DNA from: TMP-86 sp039807285
Lineage (GTDB): Bacteria; Pseudomonadota; Gammaproteobacteria; Steroidobacterales; Steroidobacteraceae
Direction: 5' to 3'
Length of the DNA: 64,000 bases
Assembly (NCBI GenBank): GCA_044226785.1
Contig: JBGAGK010000002.1
Location: 62,001-126,000 of the forward strand
This document shows positions 37,487 through 46,343 of the stretch, piece by piece. Made by a program: the position numbers and the translations under genes. Each line of letters starts with the position of its first letter. Within the stretch, counting starts at the first letter, position 1. Below the pieces are notes generated by a model. That model was given only the letters and a program-made list of their open reading frames with translations, was not told the DNA's origin and searched no databases.

Positions 37487-38582
37487 ATGGAAATCAGCCA
37501 GATCAAGCGTCAAATCAAGGACCTCGAGGATCGCACCCAGGCACTTCGGAGGTTTCTTTGAATACGATCGAAAGCGCGAGCGATTGCAGGAGGTCGAGCG
37601 CGAGCTGGAGCAGCCCAATGTCTGGGAGGATCCCTCGCGCGCGCAGGACCTGGGAAGGGAACGTGCCCGGCTCGAGGCCGCGGTGGGTGGCCTGGACCGG
37701 CTGACGCGGGGCTTTGCAGACAGCGCGGGGCTTCTGGAGCTGGCCGAGGCAGAGGCCGACTCGAAGGCGGCGGATGAGATCGGCCAGGATGTTGAGCTGC
37801 TCGCGCGCGAAGTGGAAGCGATGGAATTCTCGCGCATGTTCCCCGGCGAGATGGACTCGCACAATGCCTTCCTCGACATCCAGGCCGGTGCCGGCGGTAC
37901 CGAGGCACAGGACTGGGCGCAGATGCTCATGCGCATGTACCTGAAGTGGGCCGATGCGCATGGTTTCAGGACCGAGATCATCGACCAGAGCGATGGTGAG
38001 GTGGCTGGCATCAAGAGCACCAGCCTGATGATCCAGGGTGATCATGCCTACGGCTGGCTGCGCACCGAGACCGGTGTGCACCGGCTGGTGCGCAAGTCGC
38101 CGTTCGATTCCGGCAACCGGCGGCACACCTCGTTTGCCTCGGTGTTCGTCTCGCCGGAGGTGGATGATGACATCAACATCGAGATCAACCCGGCCGACAT
38201 CAAGATGGATGTGTATCGATCCAGCGGCGCGGGCGGGCAGCACGTCAACAAGACCGAATCCGCGGTCCGCCTGACCCATGCACCCAGCGGCATCGTGGTC
38301 GCCTGCCAGAGCGAGCGCAGCCAGCACAAGAACCGCGCCACCGCCATGAAGATGCTCAAGGCCAAGCTGTATGAACTGGAGTTCAACAAGCGCAATGCGG
38401 CGGCCAAGGTGCTCGAGGATTCCAAGTCGGATGTGAGCTGGGGCAACCAGATCCGTTCCTATGTGCTCGACCAGTCGCGCATCAAGGATCTGCGCACGGG
38501 CGTCGAGATCGGCAATACCACAGCGGTGCTGGACGGCGGACTGGATCCGTTCATGCAGGCGAGCCTGAAGCAGGGTCTATGA
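37487..38582 (+). CDS. prfB: Peptide chain release factor 2 (programmed +1 frameshift)
   Basis: RF2 reads UGA and UAA. The zero frame starts at ATG 37487 and encodes 24 residues (MEISQIKRQIKDLEDRTQAL...RRFL) before TGA at 37559-37561. A +1 shift on CTT-TGA continues as EYDRKRERLQEVERELEQPN, giving about 364 residues, the size of E. coli RF2 (365). The stop-codon recognition motif SPF lies in VRKSPFDSGNRRHTS and the catalytic GGQ in SSGAGGQHVNKTES. ATGA overlap with lysS. An annotation starting upstream at 37470 in the +1 frame would give a wrong N-terminus. Confidence 0.95.
37548..37561 (+). promoter_or_regulatory. prfB frameshift signal
   Basis: GGAGG at 37548-37552 acts as an internal Shine-Dalgarno three bases before the slippery CTT, followed by TGA and A. 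The spacing is the same as in E. coli prfB. RF2 scarcity at this UGA promotes the shift, an autoregulatory loop. Confidence 0.93.
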
Positions 38583-40096
38583 CACAGCAGGATGAAAACC
38601 ATCTGATCGCCGAGCGACGCGCGAAGCTTGCGCGCATGCGCGCGCGGGGTAACCCTTTTCCCAACGATTTCCGCCGCAATGCGCTGGCCGGAGACCTTCA
38701 GCGCCGGTACGACGGTCAGGAAGCTGCCGCGATCGAGGCACAGGCCGTGCACGTCGCGGTCGCCGGCCGGATACGTGCCCGGCGGATCATGGGCAAGGCG
38801 AGTTTCGTGCGCCTGGAGGACGGGAGCGGAGAGATCCAGCTGTTCCTGCAACTGGATGCACTGGGTGAAGTCTACGAGGACTTCAGGGGATGGGACCTGG
38901 GCGATATCGTGGGTGCGCAAGGGGTCCTGTTCCGGACCCGGACCGGCGAGCTCAGCGTCAAGGTCGACACCTTGCGTCTGCTCACCAAATCGCTCCGCCC
39001 GCTGCCAGACAAATGGCATGGCATTTCCGATACCGAGCTTCGTTATCGCCAGCGGTACGTCGACCTCATCATGAACGAGGACAGCCGGCGCGTGTTCCGT
39101 ACGCGTTCGCTCATCGTGCGTCACCTGCGCAGCTTCCTGGACAGGCTGGATTTCCTCGAAGTCGAAACGCCGATGCTGCAGGCCATCCCCGGTGGGGCGG
39201 CGGCACGTCCATTCAGGACCCACCACAATTCGCTGGACATGGACATGTACCTGCGGATCGCGCCGGAGCTGTACCTGAAGCGGCTCACCGTCGGTGGTTT
39301 CGAACGGGTATACGAGATCAACCGGAATTTCCGCAATGAGGGTCTTTCGACCCAGCACAATCCGGAATTCACCATGCTGGAGCTGTATCAGGCCTATGCT
39401 GACTGCGACGACATCATGCGGCTGGTGGAGGACATGTTCCGCAGCGTCGCGGACCTGCTGGGTGATGAGCGGCCGGAAGGCTCCGGCGAGGGGCTGCGCG
39501 GAAGGGTGGTGAGCTATCAGGGCGTGGACTACGATCTGGGCCCTGCATTCCAGCGCCTGAGCATCGAGCAGATCATCCTGCGCCACAATCCGCAGATCGA
39601 TGCGCGCCGGCTCCGTGAAGTGGATTACCTGCGGACAGTGTGTTCCGCGATGGGCATTCCGTTCAGGCCGGAAGACGGTGCCGGCAGACTGCAGATCGGG
39701 ATCTTCGAACACAACGGCGAGCAGCATCTGCAGCAGCCCACATTCGCGCATGCCTACCCGGCCGAAGTTTCTCCGCTGGCCCGGTGCAACGATTCCGATC
39801 CGTTCATCACCGACCGGTTCGAGCTCTTCATCGGCGGGCGCGAATACGCCAACGGCTTTTCCGAACTCAACGACGCCGAGGACCAGGCGCAGCGCTTCAG
39901 GGAACAGGCGGCGCTCAAGAATGCCGGGGATGAGGAGGCCATGTACTACGATGCCGACTATGTGCGAGCCCTGGAATATGGCATGCCGCCCGCTGGTGGG
40001 CTGGGTGTCGGCATCGACCGCATGGTGATGTTCTTCACGGATGCGGCTTCGATCCGCGACGTGCTGCTGTTTCCGCACATGCGGCCGGAAACCTGA
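38579..40096 (+). CDS. lysS: Lysyl-tRNA synthetase, class II
   Basis: A 505-aa synthetase. The OB-fold anticodon domain (about 60-150) contains RIMGKASFVRLEDGSGEIQ. Class II motif 2 is seen in RVYEINRNFRNEGLSTQHNPE near 243, and motif 3 in GLGVGIDRMVM near 475. ATGA overlap with prfB, the same prfB-lysS pairing as in E. coli. Confidence 0.97.
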   Translation: MTQQDENHLIAERRAKLARMRARGNPFPNDFRRNALAGDLQRRYDGQEAAAIEAQAVHVAVAGRIRARRIMGKASFVRLEDGSGEIQLFLQLDALGEVYEDFRGWDLGDIVGAQGVLFRTRTGELSVKVDTLRLLTKSLRPLPDKWHGISDTELRYRQRYVDLIMNEDSRRVFRTRSLIVRHLRSFLDRLDFLEVETPMLQAIPGGAAARPFRTHHNSLDMDMYLRIAPELYLKRLTVGGFERVYEINRNFRNEGLSTQHNPEFTMLELYQAYADCDDIMRLVEDMFRSVADLLGDERPEGSGEGLRGRVVSYQGVDYDLGPAFQRLSIEQIILRHNPQIDARRLREVDYLRTVCSAMGIPFRPEDGAGRLQIGIFEHNGEQHLQQPTFAHAYPAEVSPLARCNDSDPFITDRFELFIGGREYANGFSELNDAEDQAQRFREQAALKNAGDEEAMYYDADYVRALEYGMPPAGGLGVGIDRMVMFFTDAASIRDVLLFPHMRPET

Positions 40097-40104
40097 CCGC
40101 GGCC

Positions 40105-40923
40105 GTGGCCTCGCTGGCTGGTGGCGCCGGACCGATCGGCGTGTTCGACTCGGGGGTTGGGGGACTGACGGTGCTCAAGGCGCTGCGCACGCTGCTTCCC
40201 GCGCAGGACTTCATCTATCTGGGTGATACGGCGAGGCTTCCCTATGGCAGCAAGAGCCGCGCCACGGTGGAACGGTATTCACTGCAATGCGCGCGCGTGC
40301 TGGTGCAGCGGGGTGTGCGGGCGCTGGTGGTGGCCTGCAATACGGCGTCGGCCGCAGCGTTGCCGGCATTGCGCGCAGAACACCCGGAGCTTGCGATCTT
40401 CGGGGTGATCGAACCCGGTGCGGCCGCGGCGGTGCGCGCATCCTGCAATCGGCGCATTGCAGTCATTGCCACCCTGTCGACGGTGCAGGGCGGAGCCTAC
40501 GACCGTCAGATCCGCATGCTCGCGCCGGATGTGCAGGTGCGCACCCTGGCCTGCCCGCTGTTCGTCGCATTGGCGGAGGAGGGATGGACGGAAGGGAGCA
40601 TTGCGCAGGCGGTGGCGCGTCGATACCTGGATCCGCTGTTCGCGGCAGCGGACCCACCAGATGTCCTGGTGCTGGGCTGCACCCATTTCCCGCTGTTGCG
40701 CGAGGTCATAGGTTCGGTGATTCCGGCCGGGGTGAGCCTGGTGGACTCGGCCCACACGACCGCGACGGAGGTTGCGGCAGCGCTCGGAAGCGACCGTTCC
40801 GCGCCGAAGGAGGGGCGCGTGAACTGGCTGGCGACGGACGGGGCGGCACGTTTCGCGCAGGTCGGTTCGCGTTTTCTGGGGCGGCCGATCGATGCCGCGG
40901 AGGTGGATCTGGTCGACCTGTAG
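40105..40923 (+). CDS. murI: Glutamate racemase
   Basis: A 272-aa cofactor-independent racemase supplying D-glutamate for peptidoglycan. GVFDSGVGGLTVLKAL carries the Asp (about 15). The two catalytic cysteines are in VVACNTASA (Cys78) and LGCTHFPLL (about 192). GTG start 8 bp after lysS. The gene converges on ygfZ with 16 bp between stops. Confidence 0.94.
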   Translation: MASLAGGAGPIGVFDSGVGGLTVLKALRTLLPAQDFIYLGDTARLPYGSKSRATVERYSLQCARVLVQRGVRALVVACNTASAAALPALRAEHPELAIFGVIEPGAAAAVRASCNRRIAVIATLSTVQGGAYDRQIRMLAPDVQVRTLACPLFVALAEEGWTEGSIAQAVARRYLDPLFAAADPPDVLVLGCTHFPLLREVIGSVIPAGVSLVDSAHTTATEVAAALGSDRSAPKEGRVNWLATDGAARFAQVGSRFLGRPIDAAEVDLVDL

Positions 40924-40939
40924 GGCGACTCCAGTCGTG

Positions 40940-41872
40940 TCAGGAGTCTGCGACAGGTCGTGCGGCACTGGCCGGAAGGCAGCCGGGATGCCGCTCGCCG
41001 CCGCCGCCGCTCTCCAGACTGAACACCGCCAGTCCCAGGTGCTGCCCGTCGACCGACGCACATTCGACCAGCCTTCCGCTCCGGCCATCATCCAGGTCCA
41101 GGGAGTCGCCCACGTGGTGATCCGCGGCTGGCAGATCGATGAGGAACAGGCGGCGCTTGATACGGCCGAGATGCTGGGTGCGTGCGACGATCTCCTGACC
41201 GGTATAGCAACCCTTTTCGAAGCTGATGCCATCCAGCAGGTCAAGGTTCAGCATCTGCGGCACGAACAGGTCGCAGGTGGCCTGATAGATCTGGGGCAGG
41301 CCGGCCCGGATATCGGCGAGCTTCCAGCGCTGCCCGAACGCCGGTTCCTCCGACGCACCGGACAGCAATTCCGGAATCTGCCTCTTCCCGCCGACCAGCC
41401 ACACGCGCGCCGGATCGCCCGGGACGGTCGCCAGGGTGATGCCGCGCTGGTCGTTTGCCTTTCCTGCCGGTGGTGGCGTGAACCCGGCCTGCAGCAATTC
41501 CTTCGCGTCAAGACAACCTGCGACGAACCACTCGGTGCTTCGGTCTTCGAGTGTGACCCTGGCGCGCAGGACGTAGCGGCGCAGCGCATCCCGCGTTGGC
41601 CCGATGAGTTCGCGCGGCATCAGCGCAAGGATGTGGTCGCCGGACCGGAACGCCCTGATGAGCGCATGCACGCGGCCCTGAGGCGTGCATGCCGCGCACA
41701 GGATGCAATCGCCGGCCGACAGTCTGCGCACGTCATTGGTCAGCTGGCCCTGCAGGAACGTGGCGGCATCGGTTCCGCCGATTTCCAGTACTGCGAGATG
41801 ATCGAGCAGTCCGATGGATCTGTGCATGCGGACATCAAAGGCCGTGGCCAGCCCCTTGTCAACCCTCGGCAT
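40940..41872 (-). CDS. ygfZ: YgfZ/IbaG-type folate-binding Fe-S maturation protein
   Basis: 310 aa from ATG 41872. The YgfZ hallmark KGCYTGQEIVARTQHLG is present with Cys about 222. GTDAATFLQGQLTNDV matches the GcvT-like N-terminal domain. E. coli YgfZ is folate-dependent and needed for full activity of some Fe-S enzymes. A TTG at 41935 would extend it 21 residues almost to the divergent gene; ATG 41872 better fits the E. coli N-terminus. It is divergent from the sdh cluster, whose SdhB carries three Fe-S clusters. Confidence 0.9.
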   Translation of the reverse strand: MPRVDKGLATAFDVRMHRSIGLLDHLAVLEIGGTDAATFLQGQLTNDVRRLSAGDCILCAACTPQGRVHALIRAFRSGDHILALMPRELIGPTRDALRRYVLRARVTLEDRSTEWFVAGCLDAKELLQAGFTPPPAGKANDQRGITLATVPGDPARVWLVGGKRQIPELLSGASEEPAFGQRWKLADIRAGLPQIYQATCDLFVPQMLNLDLLDGISFEKGCYTGQEIVARTQHLGRIKRRLFLIDLPAADHHVGDSLDLDDGRSGRLVECASVDGQHLGLAVFSLESGGGGERHPGCLPASAARPVADS

Positions 41873-41944
41873 GCTGCCGATCGGGATCGGTCGCGAGGCG
41901 GGCAGCGCTGGTGGTGAGGGGGCGTTTTCTGGCAAAATTCATCC

Positions 41945-42112
41945 ATGGACGAGGCCCGATTGCCGGATGACACTGTCTCTCTGGAGACCGCACCGAAAGG
42001 AGCACAGCCGGTGATGCCGGCGCAGCGTCCGCGGGAACTGGGTGGCCCGCAGGGGCCGGAGCCGACGCGCTTCGGAGACTGGGAACTGCGTGGTCGCTGC
42101 ATAGATTTTTGA
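41945..42112 (+). CDS. DUF1674 / SDHAF4-like succinate dehydrogenase assembly factor
   Basis: A 55-aa frame, ATG 41945 to TGA 42112. The first half is acidic and variable. The second half reads RPRELGGPQGPEPTRFGDWE and then RGRCIDF at the C-terminus, the full DUF1674 signature shared with mitochondrial SDHAF4/Sdh8. That factor binds flavinated SdhA, shields it and helps it join SdhB. sdhC starts 25 bp later, which supports the role. The gene is short enough to be missed by length-filtered callers. DUF1674 is best known from alphaproteobacteria and eukaryotes. Confidence 0.88.
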   Translation: MDEARLPDDTVSLETAPKGAQPVMPAQRPRELGGPQGPEPTRFGDWELRGRCIDF

Positions 42113-42137
42113 AGGCTCAATCAATCCCGGATCAAGC

Positions 42138-42518
42138 ATGGCAAACCTTTCACGGCCACTCTCGCCTCACCTGTCGATCTATCGCTGGCAGATCAGCAAC
42201 TCCCTGTCGATTCTTCATCGTCTGACCGGCCTGGTATTGACCGCGGCCTTCGTGCTGCTCTGTATCTGGTTGATCGCTGCAGCGACCGGGCGTGAGGCCT
42301 ATGGATGGGTGGAGGGGCTTCTGCACGGGCCAGTCGGTGTGGTGCTGCTGGCCGGCCTGGGCTTCAGTCTTTTCTTTCACCTGCTCAACGGCGTGCGACA
42401 CCTGTTCTGGGATGTCGGCAAGGGTTTTGACAAGCTGACCGCCCGCCGTACGGGACGTGTGGTCGTGGTTGTCGCGGTGCTGATGGCAGCGGGATTCGCG
42501 GCATGGGTGCTGGCATGA
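42138..42518 (+). CDS. sdhC: Succinate dehydrogenase cytochrome b556 subunit
   Basis: A 126-aa membrane anchor with three helices (about 28-48, 65-85, 106-125). RPLSPHLSIYRWQISNSLS is the family N-terminus with the quinone-site Ser and Arg, and NGVRHLFWD carries the likely heme ligand His88. Overlaps sdhD by 4 bp. Confidence 0.95.
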   Translation: MANLSRPLSPHLSIYRWQISNSLSILHRLTGLVLTAAFVLLCIWLIAAATGREAYGWVEGLLHGPVGVVLLAGLGFSLFFHLLNGVRHLFWDVGKGFDKLTARRTGRVVVVVAVLMAAGFAAWVLA

Positions 42519-42904
42519 GCCTGCGTTCCCCGTTGGGGCGGGCGCTGGGTCGCGGTTCCGCGCATGAAGGGGTTTCCCACTGGTGGTCACAGCGGGCCGG
42601 TGCCGTGGCCCTGCTCCCGCTGACCCTGTGGCTGGTGCTGTCGATGGCGGCACTGGGGAGTCTGGATCATGCCGCGGTCATCGGGTTTTTCGGCAGGCCG
42701 GTGAATACCGTGCTGGCGATCCTGCTGGTGCTGGTCGGCGCACAGCATTCACACCTGGGTGTCAGCGTGGTCATTGAAGACTACGTCCATGATCCGCTCG
42801 CCAAGCTCATGGGGCTGACACTGTCGCGCCTCGGGCATGCGCTCGCGGCGGTCGCCGGCATCTTCGCCCTCTTGCGCATCGCGTTCGGAAGCAGTTTTCC
42901 ATGA
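42515..42904 (+). CDS. sdhD: Succinate dehydrogenase membrane anchor subunit
   Basis: 129 aa from ATG 42515 (ATGA overlap with sdhC), preferred over 42503 inside sdhC. HEGVSHWWSQRAGAVALLP opens the first helix. QHSHLGVSVVIEDYVHD carries the candidate heme histidine and quinone-site Asp-Tyr. Three hydrophobic helices fit the family. Confidence 0.94.
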   Translation: MSLRSPLGRALGRGSAHEGVSHWWSQRAGAVALLPLTLWLVLSMAALGSLDHAAVIGFFGRPVNTVLAILLVLVGAQHSHLGVSVVIEDYVHDPLAKLMGLTLSRLGHALAAVAGIFALLRIAFGSSFP

Positions 42905-44685
42905 GTGACTACACGATTACCGACCATACCTACGATGTCATCGTGGTGGGTGCGGGCGGTGCAGGTCTGCGTGCGACCTTCGGGCTGGCCGAAGCAGGCT
43001 TGTCGACGGCCTGCATCACCAAGGTATTCCCGACCCGCAGCCACACGGTTGCCGCGCAGGGCGGAATATCGGCGGCACTGGGCAACATGGGCGAGGACGA
43101 CTGGCGCTGGCACATGTACGACACCGTCAAGGGTTCGGACTGGCTGGGTGACCAGGATGCCATCGAGTTCATGTGCAAGGAAGCGCCGGCGGCGGTGATC
43201 GAACTGGAACACTACGGTGTGCCGTTTTCCCGCACCGAAACCGGCCACATCTATCAGCGACCGTTCGGCGGCATGACCACGCACTACGGCAAGGGTACGG
43301 CCCAGCGCACCTGCGCCGCTGCGGATCGCACCGGCCATGCCATGCTGCACACGCTGTACCAGCAATCCCTCAAGCACGATGCCACTTTCTTCGTCGAGTA
43401 TTTCGCGCTCGACCTGCTGATGGAGGACGGTGAATGCCGCGGCGTCCTCGCGCTGGACATGTCCGATGGCTCCCTGCACCGGTTTCGTGGCCACCGCATC
43501 ATCCTGGCCACCGGCGGATACGGCCGTGCGTGGTTCTCCTGCACCTCGGCGCACACGTGTACCGGCGACGGCGGTGGCATGGTGCTGCGTGCGGGCCTGC
43601 CGCTCCAGGACATGGAGTTCGTGCAGTTCCATCCCACCGGAATCTATGGTGCAGGCTGCCTGATCACGGAGGGTTCACGGGGCGAGGGCGGCTATCTGAC
43701 CAATGCGGCGGGTGAGCGCTTCATGGAGCGTTATGCGCCCAATGCCAAGGACCTGGCGTCACGGGATGTCGTCAGCCGTTCAATGACCATCGAGATCCGG
43801 GAAGGGCGCGGTGTGGGCAAGCTCAAGGACCACATCCACCTGCACCTTGAACACCTGGGGCCCGAGGTCATCCACGAGCGCCTGCCCGGCATCGCCGAGA
43901 CGGCGCGCATCTTTGCCGGCGTGGATGTGAACCGGGAACCCATTCCGGTGCTCCCCACGGTGCACTACAACATGGGCGGCATCCCCTGCAACGTACATGG
44001 CGAGGCGATCACGCTCGACGCGACCGGCCGGGAGACAGTGGTACCCGGATTGATGGCAGTGGGAGAGGCAGCCTGCGTCTCCGTTCACGGAGCCAACCGG
44101 CTCGGCTCGAATTCACTGCTCGATCTCGTGGTGTTCGGCCGGGCCGCGGCGCGCCACTGTGCGGCGGTGATCAAGGCCGGCACGGCGCATCGTCCATTCA
44201 GGCCAGGCGTGGCGGAGCAGGCCATTGCCCGCCTGGACCGGCTGAGGCACGCAAACGGCAGCCGGACGACAGCCGAAGTGCGCATCGACATGCAACGCAC
44301 CATGCAGGCCGACGCGGCCGTTTTCCGCACCGGTGAAACACTCAACCAGGGCAAGGTCAGGCTGGCCGCGGTTTTCGACTCTTTCGCCGATGTGAAAGTG
44401 ACAGACCGCTCGATGGTGTGGAACACCGACCTGATCGAGACCTTCGAGCTTGACAACCTGCTTGGACAGGCAGTAGCGACCCTGCATTCGGCCGAGAACC
44501 GCAAGGAAAGCCGGGGTGCACAGGCGCGCGAGGACTTTCCCGAGCGTGATGATGCGAACTGGCTCAAGCACACACTGTGCTGGGTCGATGCGGGCGGGCG
44601 TTCGCGCATCGACTACCGCGCGGTACATCTGGATACCCTGACCAGTGACGTGCAGAGCTTCCCGCCCAAGGCACGCACGTACTGA
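42901..44685 (+). CDS. sdhA: Succinate dehydrogenase flavoprotein subunit
   Basis: A 594-aa catalytic subunit oxidising succinate to fumarate. The FAD fold VIVVGAGGAGLRA is near residue 14, and SHTVAAQGGISAALGN contains His48, the expected covalent FAD attachment site. The active site includes HPTGIYGAGCLITEGSRGEGG near 241 and HGANRLGSNSLLDLVVFGR near 397. ATGA overlap with sdhD. Flavination by SdhE (45494) is expected from the family. Confidence 0.97.
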   Translation: MSDYTITDHTYDVIVVGAGGAGLRATFGLAEAGLSTACITKVFPTRSHTVAAQGGISAALGNMGEDDWRWHMYDTVKGSDWLGDQDAIEFMCKEAPAAVIELEHYGVPFSRTETGHIYQRPFGGMTTHYGKGTAQRTCAAADRTGHAMLHTLYQQSLKHDATFFVEYFALDLLMEDGECRGVLALDMSDGSLHRFRGHRIILATGGYGRAWFSCTSAHTCTGDGGGMVLRAGLPLQDMEFVQFHPTGIYGAGCLITEGSRGEGGYLTNAAGERFMERYAPNAKDLASRDVVSRSMTIEIREGRGVGKLKDHIHLHLEHLGPEVIHERLPGIAETARIFAGVDVNREPIPVLPTVHYNMGGIPCNVHGEAITLDATGRETVVPGLMAVGEAACVSVHGANRLGSNSLLDLVVFGRAAARHCAAVIKAGTAHRPFRPGVAEQAIARLDRLRHANGSRTTAEVRIDMQRTMQADAAVFRTGETLNQGKVRLAAVFDSFADVKVTDRSMVWNTDLIETFELDNLLGQAVATLHSAENRKESRGAQAREDFPERDDANWLKHTLCWVDAGGRSRIDYRAVHLDTLTSDVQSFPPKARTY

Positions 44686-44708
44686 CGACTTGCTGGAGTG
44701 ACCTCAAG

Positions 44709-45494
44709 ATGGCCGAGATTTTCCTGCCCGCCAATTCGCGCATCAACCGGAACGGCAAGGTGATCACCGCGCCGGCCGGCGCGAAGAATGTACGCACTTT
44801 CCGGATCTATCGGTACGATCCTGACACCGGAGACAATCCGCGCATCGACAGCTATACGCTGGACATGGACGAGTGCGGCCCGATGGTGCTCGATGCGTTG
44901 ATCAAGATCAAGAACGAGATCGATTCGACGCTGACTTTCCGCCGCTCCTGCCGTGAGGGCATCTGTGGTTCCTGCGCCATGAACATCGATGGGGGCAATA
45001 CCCTGGCCTGCACCACGGCCTGCAATTCGATGAAGGGCGATGTGCGCATCTATCCGCTGCCGCACATGCCGGTGGTCAAGGATCTGATCCCGGACCTGAG
45101 TCATTTTTACGCCCAGTACGCGTCGATCAAGCCGTGGCTTCAGGCCAGCACGCCACCTCCGCCCGATCGGGAGCGGCTGCAGACCAAGGAGGAACAGGAA
45201 CGGGTCGACCGGCCTTCGGCCTGCATCCTGTGCGCATGCTGTTCCACCAGTTGTCCGAGTTACTGGTGGAACAGTGACCGCTACCTGGGGCCGGCCGTGT
45301 TGCTGGCGGCCTACCGCTGGCTCGTAGACAGCCGCGACGAGGCCACCGGCGAGCGGCTGGACTTTCTCGAGGATCCCTTCCGGCTGTATCGCTGCCACAC
45401 GATCATGAACTGCACCGAGGCCTGTCCGAAGGGCCTCAATCCGGCCAGGGCAATCGGTGCAATCAAGCAGATGCTTCTCGAGCGGGAGATCTGA
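44709..45494 (+). CDS. sdhB: Succinate dehydrogenase iron-sulfur subunit
   Basis: A 261-aa electron-transfer subunit. [2Fe-2S] ligands: CREGICGSC (Cys81, 86, 89) and Cys101. The [4Fe-4S] and [3Fe-4S] ligands are in SACILCACCSTSCPSYWW and CHTIMNCTEACPKGLNPA. The N-terminus, with its early stretch before RTFRIYRYDPD, resembles alphaproteobacterial and mitochondrial SdhB more than E. coli's. The stop shares one base with the sdhE start. Confidence 0.97.
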   Translation: MAEIFLPANSRINRNGKVITAPAGAKNVRTFRIYRYDPDTGDNPRIDSYTLDMDECGPMVLDALIKIKNEIDSTLTFRRSCREGICGSCAMNIDGGNTLACTTACNSMKGDVRIYPLPHMPVVKDLIPDLSHFYAQYASIKPWLQASTPPPPDRERLQTKEEQERVDRPSACILCACCSTSCPSYWWNSDRYLGPAVLLAAYRWLVDSRDEATGERLDFLEDPFRLYRCHTIMNCTEACPKGLNPARAIGAIKQMLLEREI

Positions 45495-45769
45495 TGGATC
45501 CTGACGCGCCCGACCCACAGATGGGTTGGTTGCGATGGCGGTGCAGGCGCGGAATGAAGGAGCTCGACCGGCTGCTGGATCATTATCGTGAGCACGACTA
45601 CGGCAGGGCGTCACCCGGGGAGCAAGGTACCTTTCGCGAACTGCTGGAGATGCAGGATCCCCTGCTGTACGCCTATGTATTGGGTCGTGCGCTGCCGGCC
45701 GATCCCGCACAGGCAGCGCTGATCCGGTACATCGCGAGCCTGGGGCGGGGACTTGCCGAGCAACGCTGA
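45494..45769 (+). CDS. sdhE: FAD assembly factor SdhE
   Basis: A 91-aa all-helical SDHAF2 homologue that promotes covalent flavination of SdhA. The RGMKELD segment near residues 19-25 is the essential RGxxE motif. MQDPLLYAYVLGR near 53 is the second conserved patch. TGATG overlap with sdhB. With the SDHAF4-like gene at 41945, this operon carries homologues of both SdhA maturation factors. Confidence 0.94.
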   Translation: MDPDAPDPQMGWLRWRCRRGMKELDRLLDHYREHDYGRASPGEQGTFRELLEMQDPLLYAYVLGRALPADPAQAALIRYIASLGRGLAEQR

Positions 45770-46232
45770 CACCCCGGTGGCTGCGATCCGTCTGGATCTC
45801 CTGCCCTCCCGGCTGCAGGAAGGCGTCGGCATTGCGGCTCTCGGGGCGGCTGCTGCGACCCTGGCCGGCTCCGGAATGCCACTGCTGGTGACCGGATTCT
45901 GCCTCGCGGTCCTCGCTCTGGTCGGTACACATGCCTTGGGGGCCCTCATGTTCGGACGAGGCCGGGCGCTCGCCAGTCTTGCCTGGCAGGAAGGTGACCG
46001 CTGGCTGCTGCGTCGCGCTGACGGTCGATGCGCCGAGGCACGGTTGCATCCGCGATCACGGCGGGCCGGCCTGGCGCTGTTGCTGGTATTTCGACGTGGT
46101 GTCTTCAGCCGCCTGGATCGCCCCTGGATACTGGTATTGCCGCATATGGTAAGTGACCCTGCCGCTGCGCGGCGCCTGCGGATGCGCTTCACGCTCGACG
46201 GTGCCGGCATGCGCGGATTGCACAAACCGTGA
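45753..46232 (+). CDS. YgfX (CptA)-like inner-membrane protein
   Basis: 159 aa. Two hydrophobic segments at about 24-43 and 45-62 are followed by a beta-rich domain (WQEGDRWLLRRADG; LALLLVFRRG; RPWILVLPHMVSDPAAARRLRMRF) with the YgfX/DUF1434 pattern. YgfX genes usually adjoin sdhE. The E. coli homologue has been described as a toxin of a toxin-antitoxin pair, which is disputed. The start is TTG 45753 overlapping sdhE, or GTG 45777. Confidence 0.72.
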   Translation: MPSNADTPVAAIRLDLLPSRLQEGVGIAALGAAAATLAGSGMPLLVTGFCLAVLALVGTHALGALMFGRGRALASLAWQEGDRWLLRRADGRCAEARLHPRSRRAGLALLLVFRRGVFSRLDRPWILVLPHMVSDPAAARRLRMRFTLDGAGMRGLHKP

Positions 46233-46274
46233 TGTGCCGCGTTATTCCGGTGCATCCGGTGCGTGCACGCATCC

Positions 46275-46300
46275 GAACTTTTTCGGATTCATGGAGTCTA
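46275..46300 (+). promoter_or_regulatory. Sigma-E (RpoE) promoter of rpoE
   Basis: GAACTT at 46275-46280 and TCTA at 46297-46300 with a 16-bp spacer, matching the sigma-E consensus. Transcription would start near 46307. This implies rpoE autoregulation, and also that the rpoE start must lie downstream of 46307. Confidence 0.85.
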
Positions 46301-46343
46301 CGCGGACAGGCTGGAGGCTGTATTGACTGGTTTGGGGTCGTCC

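Noticed and set aside
46263..46343. Longer RpoE N-terminus from 46263
   Set aside because: It starts upstream of the predicted sigma-E transcript start and adds residues absent from RpoE.
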